This document shows, one piece after another, positions 1 through 8,993 of a DNA stretch of 64,000 nucleotides. The translations under genes and the position numbers were made by a program. The stretch spans positions 2,232,001 through 2,296,000 of the forward strand of contig JACKHM010000001.1 in assembly GCA_020638995.1 (NCBI GenBank), in the 5' to 3' direction. The first letter of the stretch is position 1. The number at the start of each line of letters is the position of its first letter. The notes under the pieces are model-generated. The model was not told the origin of the DNA, searched no databases, and saw only the letters and a list, made by a program, of their open reading frames with translations. This stretch comes from Planctomycetaceae bacterium. Its GTDB lineage: Bacteria > Planctomycetota > Planctomycetia > Pirellulales > Pirellulaceae.

Positions 1-833
1 CTGGCATGGTCAACGAATGGGACGTGGCTAGCGGCAGCAAGACCGCGTATTGGACGGCAGATTCAACGTATGTGCATGCGATTGCCTATCGTCCCGATGG
101 CAAGCAACTGGCCGCGGCGAGTTCCGATGGCCTCGTGCGGGTCTGGAACATCGACACGCGCCTCGGGTTGTGGGGCGGCAATTCGAAGCTCTCGCAAGTC
201 CAGGACGCGATCAGGAAAGTGCGTAGTATGAGTTACACCGTTACTCATACTACGGGTTCACAACAAGAAATCGCCTGGGTGGTGAAAGTCCTTGGCGAAG
301 ATCTCTGTCGGGTCGAACAGCCTAACGGCATCTACCTGATTTTCGACGTGAAGGGAAAAAGGATCATGGAGGTTGACCCCACTGAATCCAAGGTTCGCAT
401 CACTGAAAATCTGCCGGTGCCCGGGGATTTCAACAGCATTGCAATGCTGGCAAACGTGAAAGCCTTGGCTGCCGAACATCAACCAGAACTGCCAGTCCGT
501 GCGATCGACGGAAAAGAAGCAACAGGGTTTGCCATCGAGGAAAACGGCGTTCAAATCAATGTCTGGATCGATCCGGCAACGAATCTCCCCTTGGAGATGC
601 AGCGACACAGTACACCGACGCAGGAGAACACATCGCAAGCTGCGGAGACGTGGTCGGATTTCCGCTTCGACGAGCCAATGGACAAATCGCTTTTTGCCTT
701 TGAAGTGCCAGAGGGGTTTGCCGTCGGCACGAACCAACCGGCCGCGCCCAAGACGGGGACTTCAAAAAGCTATGGATTCGGGCCGGACGGAAGAAAGACG
801 AAAGCCCCGTCACCAGCGATCCACGACAAGTGA
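1..833 (+). CDS. WD40-repeat protein with C-terminal LolA-like domain (5' partial)
   Basis: The gene enters from outside the window; codons are in frame from base 3 and the stop is at 831-833. The first ~50 visible residues carry the end of a WD40 beta-propeller, with repeat endings of the VNEWDV and VRVWNI type. After a short linker (about residues 60-75) comes a ~170-residue domain resembling periplasmic lipoprotein-sorting (LolA/LolB-type or DUF2092) beta-barrels: alternating strands and a segment INVWIDPATNLPLEMQ, typical of proteins that bind a hydrophobic ligand. Planctomycetes often fuse WD40 propellers to other domains. The TlpA-like gene 75 bp downstream on the same strand may be co-transcribed. 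The LolA-like assignment is by fold pattern only; the real start and upstream domains are unseen. Confidence 0.6.
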   Translation, partial: GMVNEWDVASGSKTAYWTADSTYVHAIAYRPDGKQLAAASSDGLVRVWNIDTRLGLWGGNSKLSQVQDAIRKVRSMSYTVTHTTGSQQEIAWVVKVLGEDLCRVEQPNGIYLIFDVKGKRIMEVDPTESKVRITENLPVPGDFNSIAMLANVKALAAEHQPELPVRAIDGKEATGFAIEENGVQINVWIDPATNLPLEMQRHSTPTQENTSQAAETWSDFRFDEPMDKSLFAFEVPEGFAVGTNQPAAPKTGTSKSYGFGPDGRKTKAPSPAIHDK

Positions 834-908
834 TCTTATCATCGTTCGTCGCAGAGCAATTAGGTGAAAACGCGACGCCGGTCTTTCACACCGAATAAGG
901 AGTTGCAC

Positions 909-2108
909 ATGAGCCTAAGATCGTCAATTCTGTGCGCAATGCTCATCATCGGTCTCTCCACTCCATTGCTGTTGGCCGACGAAGACCAGGGAGCGACTTC
1001 GGTTCAACCGACCGAAGTCGAGTCGCTGTTAAAGCAATACGCCGACTCGCAAGAGAAATATGAAGATGCCATAGCGAAAGCCAAGACTCGAGAGGATCGT
1101 CAGCAAGTCAAGCTGTTGTTGCAACCCAAGCCCGTCCCCGACGCGTCACGGTTTCTCGATTGGGCAAAACTCCATCCGACAGACGATCGCGCCGCCGACG
1201 TCTTGATGCTGATCGTTGTCACAGGCGGAAAGACGGAGCCCGCTGCTCGCGCGGTCAATCTGTTGGCCGAGCAGCATTTGGATCTCGACGGCGACCGATT
1301 CTTCAAAGTGGCACCGTCCGTGTTTAACGCGGTTGAGGCCGATGAGGCTGACCGTTGGATGCGGAAGTTTGCTGATGACGGCAGTTTGCGACAGACCCGG
1401 GCGGTAGCCCTGTTTCTGTTGGGTAGGTTTAAGGCGGGTCTTGCTCGTGTTGCGGAATTGATCAAAAACCCGCAATTCGCGGAGGTGATCAAGCAAGGCA
1501 ATGACAAGGAAGTACTGGAGCGCGTTCGAAACCTGGACGTTACAGCGACGAATCATGAGGCGGAGTTGCTGTTTGAAGAACTCATTTCTAAATATCCGGA
1601 AGTGGAGTTTCACGGCCGGCGCCTCATTGAGCTGGCAAAGCCGGAGTACTTTGCCGTTTCAAAACTCGCGATTGGCAAACCTGCCCCAGAAATCACTGGA
1701 CAAGACCTCGCTGGCGCGCCATTCCTGCTGAGCGACTATCGCGGCAAGGTGGTCGTGCTCTGTTTCTGGGGCACCTGGTGCGCCCCGTGCATGAAGATGG
1801 TGCCGCACCACAAGGAACTCATTTCGCGGTACAAAGACGCGCCGTTTGCCTTTCTCGGAATTGCCACCGACCAGGACAAGGAAAAACTCGATTCGGTCAT
1901 CAAGTCCGAAGGAATTACATGGCGAAGCTGGTGGGACGGTGGCGATACGGGCAGTCCGATCTCAACAACGTGGGCCATCAAGAGTTGGCCCGCCATCTTT
2001 GTCCTCGACCACCACGGCATCATTCGCCATAAGGATCTCTACCAGGAAGAACTCGGCGAGACTGTGGCTGCCCTACTTGAGAAAGTGAACGAAAAGCAGG
2101 CGAACTGA
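909..2108 (+). CDS. Exported TlpA-like thioredoxin-fold protein
   Basis: The ATG at 909 is chosen because AAGGAG lies 7 bases upstream and a hydrophobic signal peptide (MSLRSSILCAMLIIGLSTPLLLA) follows; a longer in-frame start at 864 adds only a basic stretch without these signals. The product is 399 residues. Residues ~30-250 form a helical region of unknown role. The C-terminal third is a TlpA/AhpC-TSA-type thioredoxin domain opening with IGKPAPEITGQDLAG and carrying the redox motif WCAPC (cysteines about 291 and 294). It probably works outside the cytoplasm reducing or isomerising disulfides, as TlpA/ResA-type proteins do in cytochrome maturation; the actual partner is not known. It follows the WD40/LolA-like gene by 75 bp. 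Confidence 0.8.
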   Translation: MSLRSSILCAMLIIGLSTPLLLADEDQGATSVQPTEVESLLKQYADSQEKYEDAIAKAKTREDRQQVKLLLQPKPVPDASRFLDWAKLHPTDDRAADVLMLIVVTGGKTEPAARAVNLLAEQHLDLDGDRFFKVAPSVFNAVEADEADRWMRKFADDGSLRQTRAVALFLLGRFKAGLARVAELIKNPQFAEVIKQGNDKEVLERVRNLDVTATNHEAELLFEELISKYPEVEFHGRRLIELAKPEYFAVSKLAIGKPAPEITGQDLAGAPFLLSDYRGKVVVLCFWGTWCAPCMKMVPHHKELISRYKDAPFAFLGIATDQDKEKLDSVIKSEGITWRSWWDGGDTGSPISTTWAIKSWPAIFVLDHHGIIRHKDLYQEELGETVAALLEKVNEKQAN

Positions 2109-2376
2109 AACCTGACACCTGCGCCGGGGAGAAACGGGTACATTCTGCATTCAAAAGTGAATTGGGATGTCCCTTGGCAAGTTTCGTTCATCGACAACGA
2201 GTTCGGACCAGGACCGGCCTGAGCGTTGTCATTCAATGTGATCGCGACGGTCGCTCAGTGTTACTTGGACAACCTGCGGACCGAACTATCGGTAGCTCTC
2301 CGGGGGTGGACGTGTAATAATCGGTGCGCGCATTCCGCGAACTGCAATTTGCAACCTTACGAAGTCGCGAGTCTCC

Positions 2377-4188
2377 ATGAACCTGTCGCTCCACATCTAC
2401 CATCAACAGCAACCGGTCTATTCGACCAGATTCAGTGGTTCCGTCGAGCTGGGAAGGCAACAGGCGGACGAGCAGCCTTGCTATAACCGTGTCGCAATCG
2501 ACGGCGGTATTAGGATCGTTGTCGCAAATCAAGTCGAAGCGACCTTTTCGAGACGACATGTGCGGCTGGAGCCGCGCGCCGACGGCAAGGTCGTGGTTCG
2601 CAACTTGAGTGCCGCGGTGCCGATCGCCACGGATTCGGCGGGAGTGGTTGGGCCCCAGGACCAGCGCGAGCTTACGCCTCCCTTTGTGCTCGTCGTCGGT
2701 GATCGCTCGATGCGCATCGAACCGGAAGAAGAAGACGCATCGCCGATGGTCAGCCTCGCCAACGTCACCATGGCTCCGGGCCAGCAACGACCACCGTCGA
2801 CTCGCATCCGCGCGATTGCTGCCGCGGCGGCGGGTGATGAACACGGCGAGACGCTTGTCCAGTGGCTGCAAGCTGCCATGTCGGTGTTCCAGAGCGCGGC
2901 AAGTTCACCGGACTTTCTGGAACGTGCTGCGCAGGCCGTTGTCGAACTCGTCGGTCTGGATACCGCGTCCGTCGTTATTTGGGACGGTTCAATTTGGAAT
3001 CCTCAGAATGTGTGTACACGCAGCGGCGATGTCTCTGCCAATTGGCAACCCAGCAGGACGATTCTTGACGCCGCGCGTTCCGAACGCCGAACCTTTCGCC
3101 GCGCGACGACGCTCGCGTCCGCTGCGAGCTTAAAAGGGGTCGAAGCGCTGGTTGCCGCGCCTATCCTGGATGCGCAAGGGGAAGTGATCGGGGCGCTTTA
3201 CGGTGATCGCCGGCAGCCGGCGGAAGATCGCGATTCTGTCGACATCACACAGCTGGAGGCGATGCTCGTCGAGTTGCTGGCATCCGGTGTTGCGGCAGGC
3301 TTGGCGCGGTTGGAGCAAGAGCGAACTGCGCTGGCGGCGCGAGTTCGGTTCGAGCAGTTCTTCACGCCAGAACTTGCGCAGCAGTTGGAGTCGCACCCCG
3401 ACTTGCTGGACGGTCGTGATGCGGAGATCACCGTGTTATTTTGCGACGTGCGTGGGTTCAGTCGGATCAGTGAGCGCCTGGGTGCGGCACGAACCTTTGC
3501 CTGGATCTGCGATGTAATGGAGGAGTTTTCCGAGTGCATACAACGATTCAATGGTGTCTTGGTCGACTACATTGGTGACGAAGTGATCGCGATGTGGGGT
3601 GCTCCGGTCGAAACCGCCGACCACGAAACGCTGGCCTGCCAGGCGGCGTTAGAGATGGTCAAAAAACTGGGTGTGCTCAACGAACGCTGGGCGAACGAGT
3701 TGGGAGAACCCGTTAGTATTGGTGTCGGCGTCAATTCCGGAATGGCACGTGTCGGCAACACGGGTTCAACGCGCAAGTTCAAGTATGGCCCGCTCGGCAA
3801 TACCGTCAATCTCGCCAGCCGAGTGCAGGGTGCGACTAAACACTTGAAGTCGAAGATCCTGATCACCGGAAACACGGCGGCCAGACTTGACGCGGAGATC
3901 AATCGCCGGCGACTCTCGCGTGTCCGTGTCGTCAATATTGAAACGCCGGTTGATTTGTACGAAATCGTCGCAACGGCCGACGAGAGTTGGTGTGCGCTAC
4001 GCGACCGCTATGAGAAAGCGCTCGACGCGGTCGAGCGAAAGGAGTTCTTTACGGCGACGAAACATTTGGGCAATTTGGTCGCCGAATACCCCAACGATGG
4101 ACCCTCGCAATTGCTCTTGTCGCGGGCGGTGAGTGCTTTGATCTCGCGAGATGATTTTGACCACGTGTGGGAGCTGGAAAGTAAGTAG
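2377..4188 (+). CDS. Class III adenylate/guanylate cyclase with FHA and GAF domains
   Basis: A 603-residue soluble signalling enzyme. Residues ~20-115 look like a forkhead-associated (phosphothreonine-binding) domain: GR at 26-27, SRRH at 58-61 and a later RNLS. Residues ~160-310 are a GAF sensor domain. Residues ~345-520 are a class III cyclase domain: metal-binding aspartates in FCDVRGFS (D357) and IGDEVIAMWG (D401), and the NTVNLASR segment supplying the transition-state asparagine and arginine. It would make cAMP or cGMP from ATP or GTP; the residue after the conserved Tyr is Gly (YGPLGNTVN), so base preference cannot be read off. No membrane segment is seen. A second cyclase, membrane-bound, lies 55 bp downstream, so the two probably form one transcription unit. 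Confidence 0.85.
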   Translation: MNLSLHIYHQQQPVYSTRFSGSVELGRQQADEQPCYNRVAIDGGIRIVVANQVEATFSRRHVRLEPRADGKVVVRNLSAAVPIATDSAGVVGPQDQRELTPPFVLVVGDRSMRIEPEEEDASPMVSLANVTMAPGQQRPPSTRIRAIAAAAAGDEHGETLVQWLQAAMSVFQSAASSPDFLERAAQAVVELVGLDTASVVIWDGSIWNPQNVCTRSGDVSANWQPSRTILDAARSERRTFRRATTLASAASLKGVEALVAAPILDAQGEVIGALYGDRRQPAEDRDSVDITQLEAMLVELLASGVAAGLARLEQERTALAARVRFEQFFTPELAQQLESHPDLLDGRDAEITVLFCDVRGFSRISERLGAARTFAWICDVMEEFSECIQRFNGVLVDYIGDEVIAMWGAPVETADHETLACQAALEMVKKLGVLNERWANELGEPVSIGVGVNSGMARVGNTGSTRKFKYGPLGNTVNLASRVQGATKHLKSKILITGNTAARLDAEINRRRLSRVRVVNIETPVDLYEIVATADESWCALRDRYEKALDAVERKEFFTATKHLGNLVAEYPNDGPSQLLLSRAVSALISRDDFDHVWELESK

Positions 4189-4243
4189 GCCGCCGTCGTG
4201 AAGTGACGTCGAGTTGCAGTCGTCCAAATGAAGATCCCTGACG

Positions 4244-5845
4244 ATGAGTCAACAGGAACCCCCGAATCCGAAGACCGGACAAGCGAGCGAATTCATGCGC
4301 CTGGCGCTGGTTGCTGCCGCACCGGTGGTTGCCCAAATCGTCGGCAGCGCGTTCAACATCTGGTACAACTTGACTCAAGTTAGACCGCTTTTAAGTGAAT
4401 CGCAGCACGAGCGACTGGTCGCGACGATCTCCGTCTTTAATGTTTCGATCTATCCTGCCGCAACCGTCGTGTGGTTGTGGGTCGTGTTTCGCTTGCTGCG
4501 GCCTATGCGGCAAATGACCGATGGTACCGAGATTAATACGCGCAGCCGTTGGCGGGCCAGGCAGCAAGTGATCAACCTGCCCTGGTGGATCGCAGGTATC
4601 GGAGGAATTGCCTGGCTATCGTGCATTCCGGCACTGATCTTCTCTTTGCAGCAACTCCCAGAGTCGCTCGATGGACGCGTGTCGACGCACCTTGCAATCT
4701 CGATCATCTTGGGCGGCATGATTGCGGTAACGCATGGCTTCTTCGCCGTCGAACTAGTGAGCCAACGATTGCTCTTTCCAGCTTTCTTTGGCGACGTTCA
4801 ACCTTCCGCGACACGCGGAGCATTGCCGCTCAGTTTGCGCGGTCGCGGTCTCGTCTGGTCCGTCTCCGCAGGTGTCTGCCCGATCATTTCGCTCCTGCTG
4901 TTGCACCTGATGCCAGACGCGAATCACGAACACGCGTTCTTATTTCCTATGGCTGTCGGAATTGTAGCCATCGTGTTCGGATTGACGACTGCTTGGATGT
5001 TGGGACGGCTGTATTCTGAGCCTGTTCGTGAACTTCAGCGCGCCGCGCGAGATGTGGCGGAAGGCGACCTTACCACGCGTGTCGAGACGTTGCGGGCGGA
5101 TGAGTTTGGGCCGCTGATCTCTGAGTTTAATAAGATGGTCGCCGGGCTTCGAGAAGGAGAGCGGCTCCGGCAAACATTTGGTTTGCACGTCGGGCGCGAA
5201 GCGGCACGCCAGATACTGGCTTCTGACCCAGGACTAGGTGGAGTCGAGCAGCCATTGACGGTCATGTTTGTCGATATTCGCAACTTCACATCGAGCAGCA
5301 GCACCCGCACCCCGCAACAGGTCGTATCGATCTTGAATGAGTTTCTGACCGAGATGGTTGAGGTCGTCGAACAGAAACATGGCGGCATGGTGAACAAGTA
5401 TCTTGGTGACGGCTTTATGGCGTTGTTCGGTATAGGAAACGACCGAGACGATCATGCTGACGCTGCCTTGCAAGCTGGTGCGGATATGGTGCAGCGACTG
5501 GGTGGCCTCAATCACAGCTTCGCACAACGTGGGCTGGCACCTCTGGGAATCGGTATTGGCATTCATACAGGAGTGGCGCTCGTGGGCAGTATCGGGTCCG
5601 CAAGCCGACTGGAATTTACGGCGATTGGTGACACGGTAAACGTCGCGTCGCGCGTCGAGTCGGTCACGAAGCGATTAGGGGTGTCTCTGTTGATCACCGC
5701 TGCCACGCGGCGGGCGTTATCGGGCGAATGGGATCTCGTTGAGTGCGAACCGCAGGAAGTTAAAGGCGTGGCGGAACCGGTCGTCACGTTCACGCTGCCC
5801 AAAGCCGAAGAAAAAAATGATGTCTGTCATTCGGATTTCATGTAA
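4244..5845 (+). CDS. Membrane-bound class III nucleotidyl cyclase with HAMP domain
   Basis: A 533-residue protein. The N-terminal half has about six hydrophobic segments (roughly residues 18-38, 63-85, 112-135, 148-172, 203-223 and 232-255). A HAMP-like linker (~250-305, ending in DLTTRVETLRADEFGPL..FNKM) follows, then a class III cyclase domain (~335-510) with metal aspartates in FVDIRNFT (D344) and LGDGFMALFG (D389) and the TAIGDTVNVASR segment. The Thr in that segment is common in bacterial adenylate cyclases, so cAMP is the more likely product. Membrane input is probably passed to the catalytic dimer through HAMP. It is paired with the soluble FHA-GAF cyclase just upstream; two cyclases in tandem with different sensor modules suggests integration of two inputs into one second messenger. 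Confidence 0.85.
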   Translation: MSQQEPPNPKTGQASEFMRLALVAAAPVVAQIVGSAFNIWYNLTQVRPLLSESQHERLVATISVFNVSIYPAATVVWLWVVFRLLRPMRQMTDGTEINTRSRWRARQQVINLPWWIAGIGGIAWLSCIPALIFSLQQLPESLDGRVSTHLAISIILGGMIAVTHGFFAVELVSQRLLFPAFFGDVQPSATRGALPLSLRGRGLVWSVSAGVCPIISLLLLHLMPDANHEHAFLFPMAVGIVAIVFGLTTAWMLGRLYSEPVRELQRAARDVAEGDLTTRVETLRADEFGPLISEFNKMVAGLREGERLRQTFGLHVGREAARQILASDPGLGGVEQPLTVMFVDIRNFTSSSSTRTPQQVVSILNEFLTEMVEVVEQKHGGMVNKYLGDGFMALFGIGNDRDDHADAALQAGADMVQRLGGLNHSFAQRGLAPLGIGIGIHTGVALVGSIGSASRLEFTAIGDTVNVASRVESVTKRLGVSLLITAATRRALSGEWDLVECEPQEVKGVAEPVVTFTLPKAEEKNDVCHSDFM

Positions 5846-5982
5846 ACTACAGACTCCTGCATTTTGCCGGTTGAAGAAGACTCCCCGCGTCGCTGCCCCG
5901 CCGACTCCACACCGATCATTCCACAAGTCACCTCGCAAAAGCAAAACCCCGCGCGAACTGACAGAACAAAAATTGACTTCCC

Positions 5983-8955
5983 ATGAGAAGCATCTCCTTC
6001 TGCATGATACTATTGTCGACCAGCGTGTTGGTCGGTGCCGATTCAGATCGTAAAGGACTCGACTTCTTCGAAGCCAAGATCCGACCGATGCTTGTGACTC
6101 ATTGCTATGAGTGTCACTCGGTCGGCGCTGCGGCGAAGAAGAATCTCAAAGGCGGCCTATTACTGGATTCTCGCGATGGGAGCCGAAAAGGGGGCGAGAG
6201 TGGCCCGGCAGTCGTTCCCGGCAATCCGAAAGACAGCCTGTTGATTAGTGCGCTGCAGCACGACTCGTTTAAGATGCCTCCGAAGGGAAAGTTGCCCGAC
6301 GAGATTATCGCCCATTTCGTGAAGTGGATTGAAATGGGGGCACCGGATACTCGTGATGAGGTCGCGGTGATCGCTTCGTCAGAAATCGACGTCGAAGCTG
6401 GTAAGAAACATTGGGCGTTTCAGCCATTGTCAGAAGTGACACCTCCGGCGGTCGAAGATCAGAGGTGGGTGCGTACGCCCATCGATCAATTTATCCGCGC
6501 GAGGCAAGAGAATGAAGGCATCACGCCGAACGCCATTGCCAAACCACGAACATTGATCCGGCGAGCGTATTTTGACCTCATCGGCTTACCACCTCAGCCC
6601 GAGGATGTTGACCGATTCGTTAAAGAAGCAGAGAAAGATTTTGCTGTGGCATACCACGGCCTCGTCGACGAACTACTGCGCAACGAACACTACGGCGAGC
6701 GTTGGGCCAGACACTGGCTTGACATCACGCGATTCGCGGAAAGCAATGGCTACGCTTTCGATGGTGACCGCCCCAACGCCTGGCACTATCGTGATTTTGT
6801 GATCCGTGCTCTGAATTCCGATATGCCATATGACGAGTTTGTGCGGCTCCAGATTGCTGGCGATTTGCTAACCAACATTGATGTCCAGACCACCGCCGAA
6901 GCGCGTGCTGCAGTCGAAACAATCGCCGCGACCGGCTTGCTGGTCGCCGGGCCCTATACTACGCAGCAGACACAGAAGGAGCGCGAGCGTAGTCGTTATG
7001 AACAGCTGGACGACATCGTCAGCACTTTGGGAACTTCGCTGCTTGGTTTAACAGTGGGCTGTAGCCGCTGTCACAGCCACAAGTTCGATCCATTGCCGCA
7101 ATTTGATTACTATCGCCTCGCAGCCTGCTTTGCCGATGTCGGTTTCTCCGACACAGGCATCAACTCGCAGCCAGAAGCGTTTCGCCGGTCCAAGGAAGAG
7201 TACGAGGCCGCTCACGCGCCTTTGGTTGCTGCCCGAACAGCTTACGAGCAGGAACAATTCGCAGCCCGTTTCCAGCAATGGCTGGTGAATCTCGCCCAGG
7301 AAGTTGCTCCCACCCCAGCGGTTGTGGGACCGTGGCATCACGTTGGCCCGTTTTCGTCAAGCGATTTCAACGCGGCGTTCGATGAAGTCTTTCCTCCGGA
7401 GCTAGACACCGACCTCGACCGGTCATTCGAAGACGGGAATCTCAAATGGACCGAGCAACCGGAGTGGGTTGATGGAGAATCGCATAACGACAAGTTGAAA
7501 GGAACAAATTGTGCGAACTATTTATTTCGTGTGATTCAGACCGAAGCGGATCAAGTGTTATCGCTGTCCCTTGGGAGTGATGACGGGATCAAGCTTTGGG
7601 TGAATGGTCGCGAGGTGTTGTCGAAGAAGGTGGGACGCAATGTCGCCGCCGCCGGCCAGGAGACAGTCAACATTCAGCTTGGGACTGGCCGGAACGAACT
7701 GCTCATGAAAATCGTCAATGGCGGTGGAGCAACGGGCTTTTATTTCGCTGGCACACCCGCATCGGCCCCCGAGGAAATCAGTTCGCTTGTCGCAATGTCT
7801 GCTGATGCTCGCAACGACGAGCAAACAAAAAAGCTGAAAGAATGGTTCAAAGGGTTTGACTTCGAGTGGCTGCGTCTCAATCAACTCGTTGTCCGACACG
7901 AGACTCAGAATCCAAAACCCGATCTGACAAATGTCTTTGCGGCTCGTGTACGCGGGACCTCGTACCAGTTTGGTGAGGATTCGTACAAGGTCTATCATCT
8001 TCGTCGCGGCAATGCTGACAACAAAGAAGACGAAGCGCAACCGGGATTCTTACGCGTGCTGATGCGTACCGACCAGCACGAGAATCAGTGGTTAACAGAT
8101 CCAGCGGACGCAGGCCAATCGCGACCCGGGCGTTTGGGTCTGGCGGAGTGGATCACGGATGTCGAATACGGAGGCGGACCCTTGCTTGCGCGGGTCATCG
8201 TCAACCGACTCTGGCATCACCATTTCGGCCGCGGTATTGTGGCGACGCCAAGTGATTTTGGAACGCGCGGCGAGAAACCGTCGCATCCCGAGTTGCTCGA
8301 TTGGTTGGCCGGCGAGCTAATCCGTGGTGGCTGGAATCTGAAGCCAATTCACAAGCTCATTATGACCAGCTCCGTCTACATGCAAGCAGGGGAAATCACC
8401 GAGAGCGGCAAACAACGCGACCCCGAGAACTTGCTGCTCTGGAGACGCGAGTCGCGCCGGTTGGAAGCAGAAATCATCCGTGATTCGTTGTTGGCTGTGA
8501 GTGGCACCTTAGATCGCACGCAGTTTGGGAAAGGAACGCTTGACCAGCGGAGCAATCGCCGCAGCATCTATTTCACGGTCAAACGCAGCCAATTGATTCC
8601 AATCCTGCAACTGTTTGATGCTCCCGACACGATGCAAGGAATCGCCGCTCGCGAGGAAAGCACCGTTGCTCCGCAGGCACTCGCGTTGCTCAACTCGCCG
8701 ATCATCCGCGATTTGGCAACGAAGTTTGCGACGCAGGTACGGCCGAATTCCGAGACTTCAATCGAACAAGCAATTGACCGCACCTATCAGATTGCACTCG
8801 CTCGTCCAGCGAGTGACTCCGAACGAGCGGCAATGGCCGACTTCATCGAGCAGCAGCGACTGTCGCGAGGCACGGACGCAAACGCGGAAGTTCTCGCCGT
8901 TCGCGATTTCTGCCACTTGATTCTATGCATGAACGAGTTTGTATACATCGACTGA
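5983..8955 (+). CDS. Planctomycete cytochrome-like DUF1549/DUF1553 protein
   Basis: A 990-residue exported protein, signal peptide about residues 1-19. Domain order: planctomycete cytochrome-c-like domain PSCyt1 with the heme-type motif CYECH (C41, C44, H45), DUF1549 (about 155-370, with the GERWARHWLDITRFAES hallmark), an insert of ~200 residues with a PA14/carbohydrate-binding look (about 445-610, from VGPWHHVGPFSSSDF), and DUF1553 (about 720-975, with NRLWHHHFGRG and HPELLDWLAGELI). The family is abundant in planctomycetes and almost always sits next to a DUF1501 gene, as here (38 bp downstream). A role in breakdown of sulfated or complex polysaccharides is often proposed but unproven. A second such pair occurs on the minus strand at 24.4-29.2 kb. 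Confidence 0.9.
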   Translation: MRSISFCMILLSTSVLVGADSDRKGLDFFEAKIRPMLVTHCYECHSVGAAAKKNLKGGLLLDSRDGSRKGGESGPAVVPGNPKDSLLISALQHDSFKMPPKGKLPDEIIAHFVKWIEMGAPDTRDEVAVIASSEIDVEAGKKHWAFQPLSEVTPPAVEDQRWVRTPIDQFIRARQENEGITPNAIAKPRTLIRRAYFDLIGLPPQPEDVDRFVKEAEKDFAVAYHGLVDELLRNEHYGERWARHWLDITRFAESNGYAFDGDRPNAWHYRDFVIRALNSDMPYDEFVRLQIAGDLLTNIDVQTTAEARAAVETIAATGLLVAGPYTTQQTQKERERSRYEQLDDIVSTLGTSLLGLTVGCSRCHSHKFDPLPQFDYYRLAACFADVGFSDTGINSQPEAFRRSKEEYEAAHAPLVAARTAYEQEQFAARFQQWLVNLAQEVAPTPAVVGPWHHVGPFSSSDFNAAFDEVFPPELDTDLDRSFEDGNLKWTEQPEWVDGESHNDKLKGTNCANYLFRVIQTEADQVLSLSLGSDDGIKLWVNGREVLSKKVGRNVAAAGQETVNIQLGTGRNELLMKIVNGGGATGFYFAGTPASAPEEISSLVAMSADARNDEQTKKLKEWFKGFDFEWLRLNQLVVRHETQNPKPDLTNVFAARVRGTSYQFGEDSYKVYHLRRGNADNKEDEAQPGFLRVLMRTDQHENQWLTDPADAGQSRPGRLGLAEWITDVEYGGGPLLARVIVNRLWHHHFGRGIVATPSDFGTRGEKPSHPELLDWLAGELIRGGWNLKPIHKLIMTSSVYMQAGEITESGKQRDPENLLLWRRESRRLEAEIIRDSLLAVSGTLDRTQFGKGTLDQRSNRRSIYFTVKRSQLIPILQLFDAPDTMQGIAAREESTVAPQALALLNSPIIRDLATKFATQVRPNSETSIEQAIDRTYQIALARPASDSERAAMADFIEQQRLSRGTDANAEVLAVRDFCHLILCMNEFVYID

Positions 8956-8993
8956 CGCGATAAGAGCCTTTTGAGCTGAGGGAAGTTGTTCTC

